A stretch of 64,000 bases of DNA from Sulfurimonas sp. HSL-1656 (GTDB lineage Bacteria > Campylobacterota > Campylobacteria > Campylobacterales > Sulfurimonadaceae): assembly GCF_039645585.1 (NCBI RefSeq), contig NZ_CP147915.1:372001-436000 (forward strand). Reading direction: 5' to 3'. The notes under the pieces were generated by a model. The model worked only from the letters and a program-made list of their open reading frames with translations. It ran no database searches and was not told the DNA's origin. Every line of letters starts with the position of its first letter. Within the stretch, counting starts at the first letter, position 1. The position numbers and the translations under genes are program-made. Shown one piece after another: positions 1 to 8,714 of the stretch.

Positions 1-383
1 ACGAAGTAGAGCTCTTTGTCCGTAAAGAACATCGCATCGAATTCACCGATCTCGTTACGCTTGATCCGGTAGACGATCTGCCCCTTCCAGTTGACGGAGA
101 GGGCGTTCGGCTGGGCTTTCGTACGCTCCTTGTGGGGGCCTTTTACGATGAATTTTTTGATGAACTGATGCTGCTTGACGTAGCGCAGGAGCATTTCGTA
201 GGCGTAGTTTTCGAAAACCTCGCCCTCGAAGGAGCGGTAGGCGCTCATAAAGGCGTCGTCGTCGGGTCCGAGCCCTTTTTTGAGCAGGGAGAGGAGGTGC
301 TTGACGTGGTAGTCGTAGTAGAGGAGGTTATCGCCCAGTTCGCTGTCATCGAGGTTGGCGATGGCTTTGCTGATTTTGGGCAA
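1..383 (-). CDS. Conserved hypothetical protein, 3' part cut by window edge
   Basis: An open frame runs leftward off the window from a TTG start at 383 (reads MPKISKAIANLDDSELGDNL). A good ribosome binding site (AGGAG) lies 6 bases before the TTG. About 127 residues are visible: an acidic helical N-terminus, a YYDYHVKHLL stretch, a FEGEVFENYAYE segment and a basic region, with a pattern expected of a soluble cytoplasmic protein. I do not recognise the family. The plus-strand open frame over the same bases has no ribosome binding site and looks like a shadow. Confidence 0.7.
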   Translation of the reverse strand, partial: MPKISKAIANLDDSELGDNLLYYDYHVKHLLSLLKKGLGPDDDAFMSAYRSFEGEVFENYAYEMLLRYVKQHQFIKKFIVKGPHKERTKAQPNALSVNWKGQIVYRIKRNEIGEFDAMFFTDKELYF

Positions 384-483
384 TAGAACTCCTTTTTTCG
401 GGCACCTTCGGTTTCTTCGGCACATTATAGAGAAAGTCGGCTGTGAGTTTCCCGAAGCCGTGACGGGGTTTAATTTCAGAGGG

Positions 484-489
484 TATAAT
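484..489 (+). promoter_or_regulatory. -10 box (TATAAT) for the lipoprotein gene at 496
   Basis: A perfect TATAAT ends 7 bases before the A of the ATG at 496, so the expected transcription start coincides with the start codon. A weak -35-like GTGACG lies 18 bases upstream. A GAGG lies only 1 base before the ATG, too close for a normal Shine-Dalgarno site. Confidence 0.5.
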
Positions 490-495
490 AGAGGC

Positions 496-1368
496 ATGAA
501 GAAATTACATAGTGCGATCATTGCAACGGCGGCTCTTTTGGCCGTGCTCTCCGGATGCGGACAGGTCGAGGATACGCAGACCCAGGATAATAACACCATC
601 GACCTGCCGACGACCCCGGCGAACAACTGCCCGGCGGGGTCGTATTCGGAGAACGATTTCGGCTGCTACGACAGCAGCGCTCTTTTCCCGAGTGCAACGG
701 GTGAGACGGTGGTCGAGGATATGTGGAGTGTCTATTCGCAAAGCAATACGAACCGTACGGACGGTGTCGTCTTTTATGACCGTTATCAGTTCGGGTACCA
801 GTTTTCCGCACTGGGGTACGCTTTTCAGCAAAACGCGTCGGATGATTATACGTACTATGGAGAATGGGGGGTCGCCAGCAGCGGGAACCCGCTGAACGTT
901 GGAAACTACAACGGGATACTTCACCAATACACGGCGACGGGCCAGGGGTTCCAGGGGCAGCCGAACTGTTACGAGGTGACCGATGACGGTACCACCCTCA
1001 AGCTCTGCCATGAAACGCTGCAGAACGAGGGAGCCACGCTGGGGAGCACGGGCTACTATTACGGTGCCACGGTCAAGTTCGGGAACCTGCTCAATTACAA
1101 CTTTACCGTTGTCGGTACATGGACGATATCGGGTTATGACGCCAACCCGGCCCCTGAGATGACGGTCTATTTCAGCGACAACGGCACAATCTCGACGGGC
1201 AGCGGCGGCGAATGGGGCGTCAGCGCGGACGGGAAAGTGATCGAGATCGCCGGGGTACGCTACCTGGTCTTTCAGTACCTCGACGACCCCGACGTGAACT
1301 GTATCGCGACCCTGGAACTTGCAGGCGGAACGGCGACGTCCACACTCTGGAAAATGTGTAAACAGTAA
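496..1368 (+). CDS. Putative secreted lipoprotein of unknown function
   Basis: 290 residues. The N-terminus is a classic lipoprotein signal: Lys2-Lys3, a hydrophobic stretch, and lipobox LSGC with Cys21 as the lipidated residue. The rest is low in charge, rich in Gly, Thr, Asn and Tyr, and carries several scattered cysteines, as in extracytoplasmic beta-rich proteins. No catalytic motif is evident. The start at 496 is chosen over the longer frame from 355 because only this one gives the signal peptide. The gene is monocistronic, with a terminator-like hairpin just downstream. I do not recognise the family. Confidence 0.8.
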   Translation: MKKLHSAIIATAALLAVLSGCGQVEDTQTQDNNTIDLPTTPANNCPAGSYSENDFGCYDSSALFPSATGETVVEDMWSVYSQSNTNRTDGVVFYDRYQFGYQFSALGYAFQQNASDDYTYYGEWGVASSGNPLNVGNYNGILHQYTATGQGFQGQPNCYEVTDDGTTLKLCHETLQNEGATLGSTGYYYGATVKFGNLLNYNFTVVGTWTISGYDANPAPEMTVYFSDNGTISTGSGGEWGVSADGKVIEIAGVRYLVFQYLDDPDVNCIATLELAGGTATSTLWKMCKQ

Positions 1369-1382
1369 ACCCGTACTCCTCC

Positions 1383-1397
1383 CCGGCCCACGGCCGG
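1383..1397 (+). terminator. Hairpin terminator after the lipoprotein gene
   Basis: CCGGCC-CAC-GGCCGG forms a 6-bp all-GC stem with a 3-base loop, followed about 8 bases later by a T run. It lies 15 bases after the stop codon at 1368. Confidence 0.55.
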
Positions 1398-1441
1398 TTC
1401 ATCCCCTTTTTTCTTTCACCTTCACTGCTGAAAATTTACTC

Positions 1442-1470
1442 TTGTTTCCTGTGCGGAAATAGATTATGAT
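1442..1470 (+). promoter_or_regulatory. Sigma70-type promoter for the small acidic protein gene
   Basis: TTGTTT at 1442-1447 and TATGAT at 1465-1470 are separated by exactly 17 bases. The coding start is at 1497, behind a GGAGG site. Confidence 0.6.
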
Positions 1471-1496
1471 GCTGAATATTTACATGGAGGAATACG

Positions 1497-1727
1497 GTGG
1501 AGTATGATGACGATGATGCTTCATTAAGCAAGGAAAACGTCACACCCTTTGACGATGATGAAGAGGAGAGCGCTCCGCGCAAAAAAGCGCCCCGGAAAGA
1601 GCGTTCCGACGAGGAACTGGTCAACCAGAAAAGAGGTTATACGGCTCAGGAGCGCGACATGATCGAAGCGTGGCTGAAGACGCATAGACCGCAGCGGGAT
1701 GCGCTGGACGACGACGAAGAGGAGTAG
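1497..1727 (+). CDS. Small acidic, probably disordered protein
   Basis: 76 residues from a GTG start, with GGAGG 6 bases upstream and a spaced -35/-10 promoter before it. Composition is extreme: runs of Asp and Glu at both ends (DDDD near the N-terminus, DDDEEE at the C-terminus) around a Lys/Arg-rich middle and a short helical patch (YTAQERDMIEAWLKTH). No domain is recognised. Such charged small proteins may bind nucleic acid or ribosomes, but that is a guess. The strong translation and transcription signals are the main support for it being real. Confidence 0.65.
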   Translation: MEYDDDDASLSKENVTPFDDDEEESAPRKKAPRKERSDEELVNQKRGYTAQERDMIEAWLKTHRPQRDALDDDEEE

Positions 1728-1842
1728 TCAAAGTATGCCGGGGGATACGTTCCTTGGCACTGCTGCGAACGTTTTAGCATCGGATGATGATCTGAGGAAT
1801 ATTTTGTCTGAATCGTTTTGGAGGGAATAAAAGGATCAAAAA

Positions 1843-1930
1843 TGGCAGACAGGAAGGGATTCGAACCCTCGAAGCTGTTACACTTACACGCGTTCCAGGC
1901 GTGCGCCTTCAACCGCTCGGCCACCTGTCT
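1843..1930 (-). tRNA. tRNA-Ser (anticodon GGA)
   Basis: On the minus strand the 7-bp acceptor stem AGACAGG/CCTGTCT closes a class II tRNA with a long variable arm. The anticodon loop CTGGAAC gives GGA. The T loop is GGTTCGAATCC. The CCA end is encoded at 1845-1843. Confidence 0.95.
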
Positions 1931-2018
1931 ACATTTTGAAGACCCGCATTATACTCAAACAATTCTCAATTTAGTTTTAAACGAAGCGGCTAAGAAGCGG
2001 TATCGGCTTCGAAGTCGC

Positions 2019-2024
2019 TATAAT
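2019..2024 (+). promoter_or_regulatory. -10 box (TATAAT) for mnmG
   Basis: TATAAT preceded by GC, about 49 bases before the preferred GTG start of mnmG. No convincing -35 is seen, as is common in Campylobacterota promoters. Confidence 0.5.
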
Positions 2025-2072
2025 TCCAGTCATTAAAGGTTGAAAAGAGACCTGATTTCGGAGAAAAAAGAC

Positions 2073-3956
2073 GTGTTGGAATACGATATTATCGTCGTCG
2101 GCGGCGGGCATGCAGGCATAGAGGCTTCCCTGGCGGCGGCACGTATGGGTAAAAAAACCCTGCTGGTTTCCATGCTGGCCGAACAGGTGGGTGCGACGTC
2201 GTGCAACCCGGCCGTCGGCGGGTTGGCGAAGGGGCACCTGGTCAGAGAACTTGACGCCCTCGGCGGCGAGATGGGACTGCTGACCGACGAAGCGGGGATC
2301 CAGTACCGTATTCTCAACGCGGCCAAAGGGCCGGCCGTACGCGGCAGCCGTGCACAGATCGACATGGACAAATACCGTATCGCCGCGCGTAACGTCATTT
2401 TGAACACCCCGAACCTCGACCTGCTGCAGGAGACCGTCGAAGGGCTGCTTTATGAAGCGCAGACGGTCACAGGGGTGCGCACGAACCTGCTCAACGAATA
2501 CCGTGCCAAACGTGTCATCCTCACGACGGGGACCTTCCTCAAAGGGGTCGTACATATCGGCGAGGTGAAACAGACGGCCGGTCGTTTCGGGGAGTTTTCG
2601 GCGGAGAACCTCTCCGATTCGCTCCGCGCCCTCGGCCTTAAGGTCGGCCGCCTCAAAACGGGTACCTGCCCCCGCGTCGATTCTAAGACGATCGATTTCT
2701 CGGTGATGGAGCAGCAGCCCGGCGACGAACTGCCGAACCCGTTCAGTTTCCGGACAGACCGCAAGAAGTTTGCCGAAGAGAAGCAGCAGCTCCCCTGCTA
2801 CATCGCCTACACGAACGAAGATACGCACGGCATCATCGAGGGCAACTTCCACCGTGCCCCGCTCTTTACGGGTCAGATTGAGGGGATAGGACCCCGCTAC
2901 TGCCCCAGCATCGAGGACAAGATCAACCGTTTCCGGGACAAAGACCGTCACCACCTTTTCATCGAGCCGCAGACCGAGGAGAACACGGAGTGCTACATCA
3001 ACGGGATGAGCACGTCGCTGCCGCCCGATGTACAGCAGGCGATGGTCCACTCGGTGCGGGGGATGGAGAATGCGAAGATCGTCCGCTACGGCTACGCGAT
3101 CGAGTACGACTACGTCGACCCGACGGAGCTGAAGCACTCGCTGGAAACGAAAAAGGTGCACCACCTTTTCCTGGCCGGCCAGATCAACGGCACGACGGGC
3201 TACGAAGAGGCGGCGGCCCAGGGCCTGATGGCCGGGATCAACGCCGCGCTTTCGCTGGACGGGCGGGAGCCGCTGGTTCTGGGCCGTGACGAGGCTTATA
3301 TCGGCGTTCTGATCGATGACCTGGTGACGAAGGGAACCAAAGAGCCCTACCGTATGTTCACCTCCCGTGCCGAGTACCGCCTGCTGCTGCGCGAAGAGAC
3401 GGCCGACATCCGCCTGGGCAAATACGGCCACGATGCGGGACTCATCGACGATGCGACTTTCGAACGGTTCGAGACGAAACGCAAGCAGATCGAGGAGGGA
3501 GTGGCCCTCGTCAATGCGACGGAGTATACCCCGAACAAGGAGTTCCTTGGCTTTCTGGAAAGCATCGGCGAGGAGCGTGTGACGGACAAAATTACCGCGC
3601 AGCAGCTTATCGCGCGCAAGAGCTTCACCCGGGAGAAGATGCTTACCCTCCTGCCGGAGCTTGGCAAGTACGATCCGTATATCCAGGAGCAGATCATGGT
3701 CGAGGCGAAGTACGCCCGCTACGTCGAGAAGCAGCTCGACGAGATCGAGAAGATGAAGAAGAATATCAGCATCAAGATCCCCGAAGGATTCGACTTTTCC
3801 TCCGTCAAGGGGCTCTCGAACGAGATCGTCGAGAAGCTGAAAACCTTCAACCCGCCGACCCTGCAGGCGGCCTCGCAGATCAGCGGGGTGACGCCGGCGG
3901 CGATCGAGATTCTTCATATCTATATCAAGATGGCACAGAAAAAGGCGGCAGGATGA
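2073..3956 (+). CDS. mnmG: tRNA uridine-5-carboxymethylaminomethyl modification enzyme MnmG (GidA)
   Basis: FAD-dependent partner of MnmE that installs the cmnm5 group on wobble U34 of several tRNAs. The 627-residue product has the N-terminal dinucleotide fold GGGHAGIE (about residues 10-17), the GidA signature [18 protein letters not shown], a second signature [17 protein letters not shown], and the C-terminal MnmE-binding domain ([13 protein letters not shown]...[11 protein letters not shown]). I chose the GTG at 2073 because GGAG lies 9 bases upstream and the protein then starts right at the Rossmann fold. A TTG at 2040 would add 11 residues with no usable ribosome site. Its stop overlaps the next start (ATGA). 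Confidence 0.95.
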   Translation: MLEYDIIVVGGGHAGIEASLAAARMGKKTLLVSMLAEQVGATSCNPAVGGLAKGHLVRELDALGGEMGLLTDEAGIQYRILNAAKGPAVRGSRAQIDMDKYRIAARNVILNTPNLDLLQETVEGLLYEAQTVTGVRTNLLNEYRAKRVILTTGTFLKGVVHIGEVKQTAGRFGEFSAENLSDSLRALGLKVGRLKTGTCPRVDSKTIDFSVMEQQPGDELPNPFSFRTDRKKFAEEKQQLPCYIAYTNEDTHGIIEGNFHRAPLFTGQIEGIGPRYCPSIEDKINRFRDKDRHHLFIEPQTEENTECYINGMSTSLPPDVQQAMVHSVRGMENAKIVRYGYAIEYDYVDPTELKHSLETKKVHHLFLAGQINGTTGYEEAAAQGLMAGINAALSLDGREPLVLGRDEAYIGVLIDDLVTKGTKEPYRMFTSRAEYRLLLREETADIRLGKYGHDAGLIDDATFERFETKRKQIEEGVALVNATEYTPNKEFLGFLESIGEERVTDKITAQQLIARKSFTREKMLTLLPELGKYDPYIQEQIMVEAKYARYVEKQLDEIEKMKKNISIKIPEGFDFSSVKGLSNEIVEKLKTFNPPTLQAASQISGVTPAAIEILHIYIKMAQKKAAG

Positions 3957-4822
3957 GACTCTTTTATTATGTACACACCGGGCACCGCATCGGCCTGGAC
4001 CGTTTCCGCCGCGCGGCGACGATCATCCGCGCCCTGGGCGACGTCGATATCACCCTGCTGACCTCCGATTTCCGTATCGCTTCGATGGCCAGAGAACACG
4101 GCATCAAACGCGCCGTCGGCGTCGACGTCGTGCGCAATATCCCCCAGATCGCCAACAACGGCGACAAGATCATCTTCGACTCCGCCGAGATCAACCCGGT
4201 CATGCTCGACGACATGACCCGTTACTTCTCGACTTTTATCCGTATCAGCGACGATCCGAATGAGCAGAAGCACCCCGGCGAACTGCTCGTCTCACCTTAC
4301 CTCGAAGGCGAAGGGATTTTCAAAGGCGTTGCCGTGGACGACGAGTGGTTTGAAGCAAAGCCCAAGACGATCAAGCGGGCCTTCTTTTTCGGCGACGACG
4401 ACTACGAGGAGGACCTGGCGGCGAACGCCCCTGCCTTTGCGGGGCTGGAGCTGGAACTGCTGGAAGGGTTCTACTGGTTCTACGGCTACGGCGGGAAGCT
4501 CAAGGAGCGTTTCACGGCGTTGCATGACGAGGAAGCGTACGATGCGGTCGTTGCCGGAAGCGAATGCCTGGTAACATCGTCGCCGCAGGCGGTGCTGGAG
4601 CACCTGGCCGCCGGCGGCAAGCCGATCTACCTTCAGCGTGCCGATTACCCGACCGATTTCATCCCGCTTTTCGAATCTCTCACCATTCCTGTTATTCACG
4701 GTTTTAATAAGTCTGCATTATCGGCAGCATTAAACGAAGTGCAATCACATACCTATCACGCTTGTCCCAAAAATAGCGAAGAATTAGCAACATTTCTTAA
4801 ACAAAATCTCAATTTATATTGA
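3953..4822 (+). CDS. Conserved hypothetical protein with GT-B-like N-terminus
   Basis: 289 residues, translationally coupled to mnmG by a 4-base ATGA overlap. The start ([27 protein letters not shown]) resembles the GHxxR pattern of PseG/MurG-like nucleotide-sugar enzymes. The C-terminal part ([29 protein letters not shown]) resembles the donor-binding half of that fold. So a glycosyltransferase-like fold is plausible, but the substrate is unknown and key MurG motifs are missing. The last 45 or so codons are far more AT-rich than the rest of the gene, and the AT-rich stretch continues into the petA upstream region. Confidence 0.75.
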   Translation: MRLFYYVHTGHRIGLDRFRRAATIIRALGDVDITLLTSDFRIASMAREHGIKRAVGVDVVRNIPQIANNGDKIIFDSAEINPVMLDDMTRYFSTFIRISDDPNEQKHPGELLVSPYLEGEGIFKGVAVDDEWFEAKPKTIKRAFFFGDDDYEEDLAANAPAFAGLELELLEGFYWFYGYGGKLKERFTALHDEEAYDAVVAGSECLVTSSPQAVLEHLAAGGKPIYLQRADYPTDFIPLFESLTIPVIHGFNKSALSAALNEVQSHTYHACPKNSEELATFLKQNLNLY

Positions 4823-4878
4823 CTTAATCCTATTTTATATAAGATAGAGCGAAATGTTTTATAAGTGAGGACAAAACT

Positions 4879-5400
4879 ATGGAGCAAAGCCGTAGGGGTT
4901 TTATGGGTAAAGTCTTCGGAGCGGTTGCCGGTGTCGGCGCCGTCGGAGCACTTTATGCTATGAAAAAATCGTGGGACCCGCTTCCGAGCGTTAAAGCGGC
5001 GGGTTTTACGACAGTCGATCTGAGCGCTGCTGAACCGAACAAACTGATGGTCGAAAAGTGGCGCGGGAAGCCGATCTTTATTCTGAAAAAGACACCGGAG
5101 ATGGTCGCGAAACAGAGTGCCGAGCAGACGGCGCGTGACATTGTTGTCAACGGGGAGAATTTCCTGATCTGCATCGGCCTGTGTACCCACCTTGGATGTA
5201 TCCCGGCTTACCGCGAAGCGAAGCAGGACTTCAAATGTGCCTGCCACGGCGGTGAGTTCGACAGCAGTGGTATCGATACCCTTGCACCGCCGCCGAGCCC
5301 GATGGTGATCCCGCCTTTCAATGTCAAAGGCAACACGGTCGTACTGGGTGAAGAGGGCGAAACGTATCGCCAAATGAAAGATGCCGGCGTGCTGGCGTAA
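4879..5400 (+). CDS. petA: Ubiquinol-cytochrome c reductase, Rieske iron-sulfur subunit
   Basis: Carries the 2Fe-2S centre that takes electrons from quinol in the cytochrome bc1 complex. The 173-residue protein starts with a twin-arginine motif (Arg5-Arg6) and a hydrophobic anchor (about 12-27), expected for Tat export with retention in the inner membrane. Cluster ligands are visible as CTHLGC (Cys102, His104, Cys107) and CACHGG (Cys120, Cys122, His123). It is the first gene of petABC, followed 13 bases later by petB. An AGTGAGGAC ribosome site precedes the ATG. Confidence 0.96.
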   Translation: MEQSRRGFMGKVFGAVAGVGAVGALYAMKKSWDPLPSVKAAGFTTVDLSAAEPNKLMVEKWRGKPIFILKKTPEMVAKQSAEQTARDIVVNGENFLICIGLCTHLGCIPAYREAKQDFKCACHGGEFDSSGIDTLAPPPSPMVIPPFNVKGNTVVLGEEGETYRQMKDAGVLA

Positions 5401-5413
5401 GTGAGGAGGGGAA

Positions 5414-6628
5414 ATGGCACACTTTACTAAAGCAACCAGCGTACATGACTGGTTGAACCAGCGCCTGGCGATCGATACGCTGCAGCGCGTACTCTCAAAA
5501 GAGTATTGGATTCCGAAAAATATCAATTTTCTTTGGGCAATGGGGATGGTTCTGGCGTTTACGTTCGGCATCCTGCTCGTATCAGGAATTTTCCTGCTGA
5601 TGTACTATCAGCCGCACGTGGACACGGCCTTCGACAGTGTCAACTTCACGATCATGCGCGAAGTGGAGTTCGGCTGGCTCTGGCGTCACGTCCATGCGGT
5701 CGCGGCTTCCGTCGTCTTCCTGATCATCTATATCCACATGCTGACGGGGATCTACTACGGTTCGTACAAGAAGGGCCGCGAGATGATCTGGATCTCCGGT
5801 ATGCTCCTGTTCGTCGCGTTCTCCGCCGAAGCGTTCAGCGGTTACATGCTTCCGTGGGGCCAGATGAGCTACTGGGCGGGTATGGTTATTACCAACCTCT
5901 TCAGCCTCGGTTCACTCGAATTCAACGGGCTTGTTGAGTGGATCCGCGGTGACTACGTCCCGGGCCAGGCGTTCCTGGACCGCTTCTTTATGCTGCACGT
6001 CTTGCTGATCCCGCTGGCGATCCTGGGCCTGATCGGGCTGCACTTCGGTGCGCTGCGCATCCCGCACGTTAATAACCAGGACGGCGAGGAGTTCGATTTC
6101 GACGAGGAAGCAGCCAAGTATAAAGCCGGTAACAAGAAAGAGTCCAAGGTCATCGCCTTCGCGAACGACTTCCTTTCCAAGGATATGTTCGTCGTGAGCA
6201 TCTACCTGATCTTCTTCTTCTACCTGGTCTTCTGGCACTTCGGTTTCGCGATGGACGCGATCAACTTCGACCCGGCTGACGGCTTGAAGACACCGCCGCA
6301 CATCTATCCGGAGTGGTACTTCCTCTGGAGCTATGAGATCCTGCGCCCGTTCCCGAAAGATCCGGGCCTTGTCGCCTTCGGTTTTGCCCAGGTGATCTTC
6401 TTCCTGCTGCCGTGGCTTGACCGCAGCCCGAACGCCGTGCCGGCAAGCCGCCGCGGCCTCTTCTTCTTCTGGTTCTGGGCGATGGTCATCGACCTGATCA
6501 TCCTGACCGCGATGGGCAAGCTGCCGCCGCAGGGTATTTACAGCACGATCGGCCTGTTCGCCGCATGGGCATTTATCGGCCTGTGGGTGATCCTGCCGTT
6601 CATTACAAGAAATGAAAAACGGGCATAA
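5414..6628 (+). CDS. petB: Ubiquinol-cytochrome c reductase, cytochrome b subunit
   Basis: 404-residue polytopic inner-membrane protein. Haem-ligand histidines sit in helix pairs RHVHAVAAS/IYIHML and MLHVLLIP/GLIGLHFG. The quinol-oxidation-site motif PEWY is present in PEWYFLWSYEILRPFP. Both the N-terminal haem-binding part and the C-terminal helices are in one chain, as in true bc1 cytochrome b rather than split b6/subunit IV. A GGAGGGG site precedes the ATG. It lies between petA and petC, the standard order. Confidence 0.97.
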   Translation: MAHFTKATSVHDWLNQRLAIDTLQRVLSKEYWIPKNINFLWAMGMVLAFTFGILLVSGIFLLMYYQPHVDTAFDSVNFTIMREVEFGWLWRHVHAVAASVVFLIIYIHMLTGIYYGSYKKGREMIWISGMLLFVAFSAEAFSGYMLPWGQMSYWAGMVITNLFSLGSLEFNGLVEWIRGDYVPGQAFLDRFFMLHVLLIPLAILGLIGLHFGALRIPHVNNQDGEEFDFDEEAAKYKAGNKKESKVIAFANDFLSKDMFVVSIYLIFFFYLVFWHFGFAMDAINFDPADGLKTPPHIYPEWYFLWSYEILRPFPKDPGLVAFGFAQVIFFLLPWLDRSPNAVPASRRGLFFFWFWAMVIDLIILTAMGKLPPQGIYSTIGLFAAWAFIGLWVILPFITRNEKRA

Positions 6629-6638
6629 GGAGAAGTTG

Positions 6639-7580
6639 ATGAAAGAATTTAAAATTTTAGCCGTTGTCATCTTCTTTACCCTGGTGACCTATTGGTTGGT
6701 CGAGCCTTTCGCCCACTCGCAGATGCATGCGCATGTTGAGAGCGAAGGCTTCTCCTATGACGATCTTCCGCCGCTCGAGAAAACGGGCGATGCTACCCGC
6801 GGCCAGGACCTTGTCATGGGTGCCGGCGGCTGTATCGGCTGTCACAGCATTGAAGCCGCCGGTTTCCCGGCAGCAATGGACGCGGTCACGAACAGTGCCT
6901 CTTACGGCGTTAACCCGCCGGACCTGAGCAATGCGGGCGGCATCTATGACGCCAAGTTCCTTGCGGCCCTGATCAAGAACCCGACGCAGGCGCTGATGGT
7001 CGAGCACAAGTTCACGCCTGAAAGCGGCAAAATGCACCCGATGATCGCCTTCTACGGTGCCGGCGGGGATATCGACCAGGAGGTCGCCGACATGGTCGCC
7101 TACCTGCAGTCCATCGCGCCGAAGCCGGATCAGATTACGCCGGCGCAGGCGTTTGAGACGGCCTGTGGCCGCTGCCACTCCGTCAAGTACGAGAACTGGA
7201 CGCAGATCGGCGAGAAACCGGTCTTCAAGAAGAAGCGCGACGAGCTGGTCTTCCTGACCCAGCTCGAGGATTACAACGCGAACCTGATGGGTTACATGGG
7301 CAAACTCCCGCCGGATCTCTCCATGTATATCCGTTCCCGCGGCGAACACTACCTCTCGACCTTTATCGAGAACCCGCAGAACCTGCTGCACGGTACGGCG
7401 ATGCCGCGTGTCGGTGTGAGCAAGGATGGGGCCGAGAAGGTGCTTGAGTACCTCGTCGAGGCCGGTGATCCGAAGCATGCCGAACGCGACAGCGTCGGTG
7501 TCAAGGTCATGATCTTCCTGCTTGTCTTCGCGGCAGCATCCTACCTCTGGAAAAAAGAGATCTGGAAAGATCTGCACTAA
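6639..7580 (+). CDS. petC: Cytochrome c subunit of the bc1 complex (di-haem type)
   Basis: 313 residues. An N-terminal membrane segment (about 5-20) and a C-terminal one (KVMIFLLVFAAASYLW) anchor a periplasmic domain with two haem c sites, CIGCH (Cys65-His69) and CGRCH (Cys176-His180). Two haem sites are typical of the Campylobacterota bc1 cytochrome c subunit, unlike mono-haem cytochrome c1. The ATG at 6639 follows AAGGAG by 6 bases and leaves an upstream in-frame extension (from 6612) inside petB. It completes the petABC operon. Confidence 0.93.
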   Translation: MKEFKILAVVIFFTLVTYWLVEPFAHSQMHAHVESEGFSYDDLPPLEKTGDATRGQDLVMGAGGCIGCHSIEAAGFPAAMDAVTNSASYGVNPPDLSNAGGIYDAKFLAALIKNPTQALMVEHKFTPESGKMHPMIAFYGAGGDIDQEVADMVAYLQSIAPKPDQITPAQAFETACGRCHSVKYENWTQIGEKPVFKKKRDELVFLTQLEDYNANLMGYMGKLPPDLSMYIRSRGEHYLSTFIENPQNLLHGTAMPRVGVSKDGAEKVLEYLVEAGDPKHAERDSVGVKVMIFLLVFAAASYLWKKEIWKDLH

Positions 7581-7653
7581 GCCTAGCGGGGCGCGGCGGC
7601 CCTGCCGCACCCTTTACTTAACCTATCTCAACCCTTTCCAATCAACTTCCCGC

Positions 7654-7659
7654 TATAAT
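7654..7659 (+). promoter_or_regulatory. -10 box (TATAAT) for moaA
   Basis: TATAAT about 90 bases before the TTG start of moaA, downstream of a short GC hairpin (7592-7607) that follows petC. The roughly 80-base leader contains a small open frame (7672-7758) overlapping the moaA start. Confidence 0.5.
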
Positions 7660-7748
7660 TTCACTTTTCTAATGGATTGGATACCTTTCCACACATCAAA
7701 ATACGAGGCTGTTCCGGAGACGACGGGACGCAGGAAAAAGAGTAGGCA

Positions 7749-8714
7749 TTGCTGGTAGACAAATTTGACAGAACCGTTGATTATCTCCGCGTTTCGGTAA
7801 CGGAGCGCTGCAATTTCCGCTGTCAATACTGCATGCCGGAAAAACCGTTCTCCTGGGTACCCAAAGAGAACCTGCTCAGTTTCGAAGAGCTCTTCGCCTT
7901 TATCAAGGTGGCCATTGACGAGGGGGTCAAGAAGATCCGTATCACCGGCGGCGAGCCGCTGCTGCGCGAAGACCTCGATGTCTTTATCAAGATGATCCAC
8001 GACTACAAGCCCGACGTCGACCTGGCGATGACGACCAACGCCTTCCTGCTCAAAGGGGCCGCGCAGAAACTCTATGATGCCGGGCTGCGCCGCCTCAACG
8101 TTTCCGTCGATTCGCTTAAGCCCGACGTAGCTGAAAAGATCGCACAGAAGGACGTGCTCTCCCAGGTCCTCGCCGGGATCGACGAGGCGCTGAAGGTCGG
8201 CCTCAAGGTGAAGGTGAACATGGTCCCGATGAAGGGGGTCAACGACGGTGAGATCCTCGATATCCTCGAGTACTGTAAAGAACGCGGTATGGTCGTGCGC
8301 TTCATCGAGTACATGGAAAACGTCCATGCGCACTCCGACGTCAAGGGGCTCGACAGCGAAGAGCTGCTCAGCATTATCGGCAGCCGGTACGCGTACGAGG
8401 ACGAAGGCTTCGACGGCCACTCCCCGTCGCACTACTACAAGCTCGGGGATGGCTACGAATTCGGCATCATCGAACCGCATAAAGATGATTTCTGTAAAAA
8501 GTGCAACCGCATCCGCCTGACGGCCGAGGGGCAGCTGATCCCCTGCCTCTATTTCGACGAAGCGATGAGCATCAAGGATGCGGTCAAGCGCGGTGATATC
8601 AAAACGGCGGCACTGATCCTCAAAGAGGTTGTCAAGAACAAACCGGAGAAGAACCGCTGGAGCGATCCGGACGGCGAGCACTCCAAGCGCGCTTTTTACG
8701 AAACGGGGGGCTGA
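7749..8714 (+). CDS. moaA: GTP 3',8-cyclase MoaA (molybdenum cofactor biosynthesis)
   Basis: Radical SAM enzyme that starts pterin formation from GTP. The 321-residue product has the N-terminal cluster motif CNFRCQYC (Cys21, Cys25, Cys28), the ITGGEPLLR motif, the second iron-sulfur site [18 protein letters not shown] near the C-terminus, and the conserved Gly-Gly tail (ETGG). A TTG start at 7749 is used because the sequence from [18 protein letters not shown] matches the usual family N-terminus. The stop overlaps the queE start (TGATG). Confidence 0.95.
   Translation: MLVDKFDRTVDYLRVSVTERCNFRCQYCMPEKPFSWVPKENLLSFEELFAFIKVAIDEGVKKIRITGGEPLLREDLDVFIKMIHDYKPDVDLAMTTNAFLLKGAAQKLYDAGLRRLNVSVDSLKPDVAEKIAQKDVLSQVLAGIDEALKVGLKVKVNMVPMKGVNDGEILDILEYCKERGMVVRFIEYMENVHAHSDVKGLDSEELLSIIGSRYAYEDEGFDGHSPSHYYKLGDGYEFGIIEPHKDDFCKKCNRIRLTAEGQLIPCLYFDEAMSIKDAVKRGDIKTAALILKEVVKNKPEKNRWSDPDGEHSKRAFYETGG

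Noticed and set aside
132-386. Plus-strand open frame at the left edge
   Set aside because: It has no ribosome site and is antisense to a minus-strand frame with a clear AGGAG and a plausible protein.
2040-2072. Upstream TTG start for mnmG
   Set aside because: AAAGG directly touches the TTG with no spacing, and the extra residues fall outside the conserved N-terminus; the GTG at 2073 has a better ribosome site.
1977-3917. Long minus-strand open frame (646 codons) across mnmG
   Set aside because: It is antisense to an unmistakable mnmG, has low-complexity Arg/Leu/Val-rich translation typical of GC-rich shadows, and no ribosome site.
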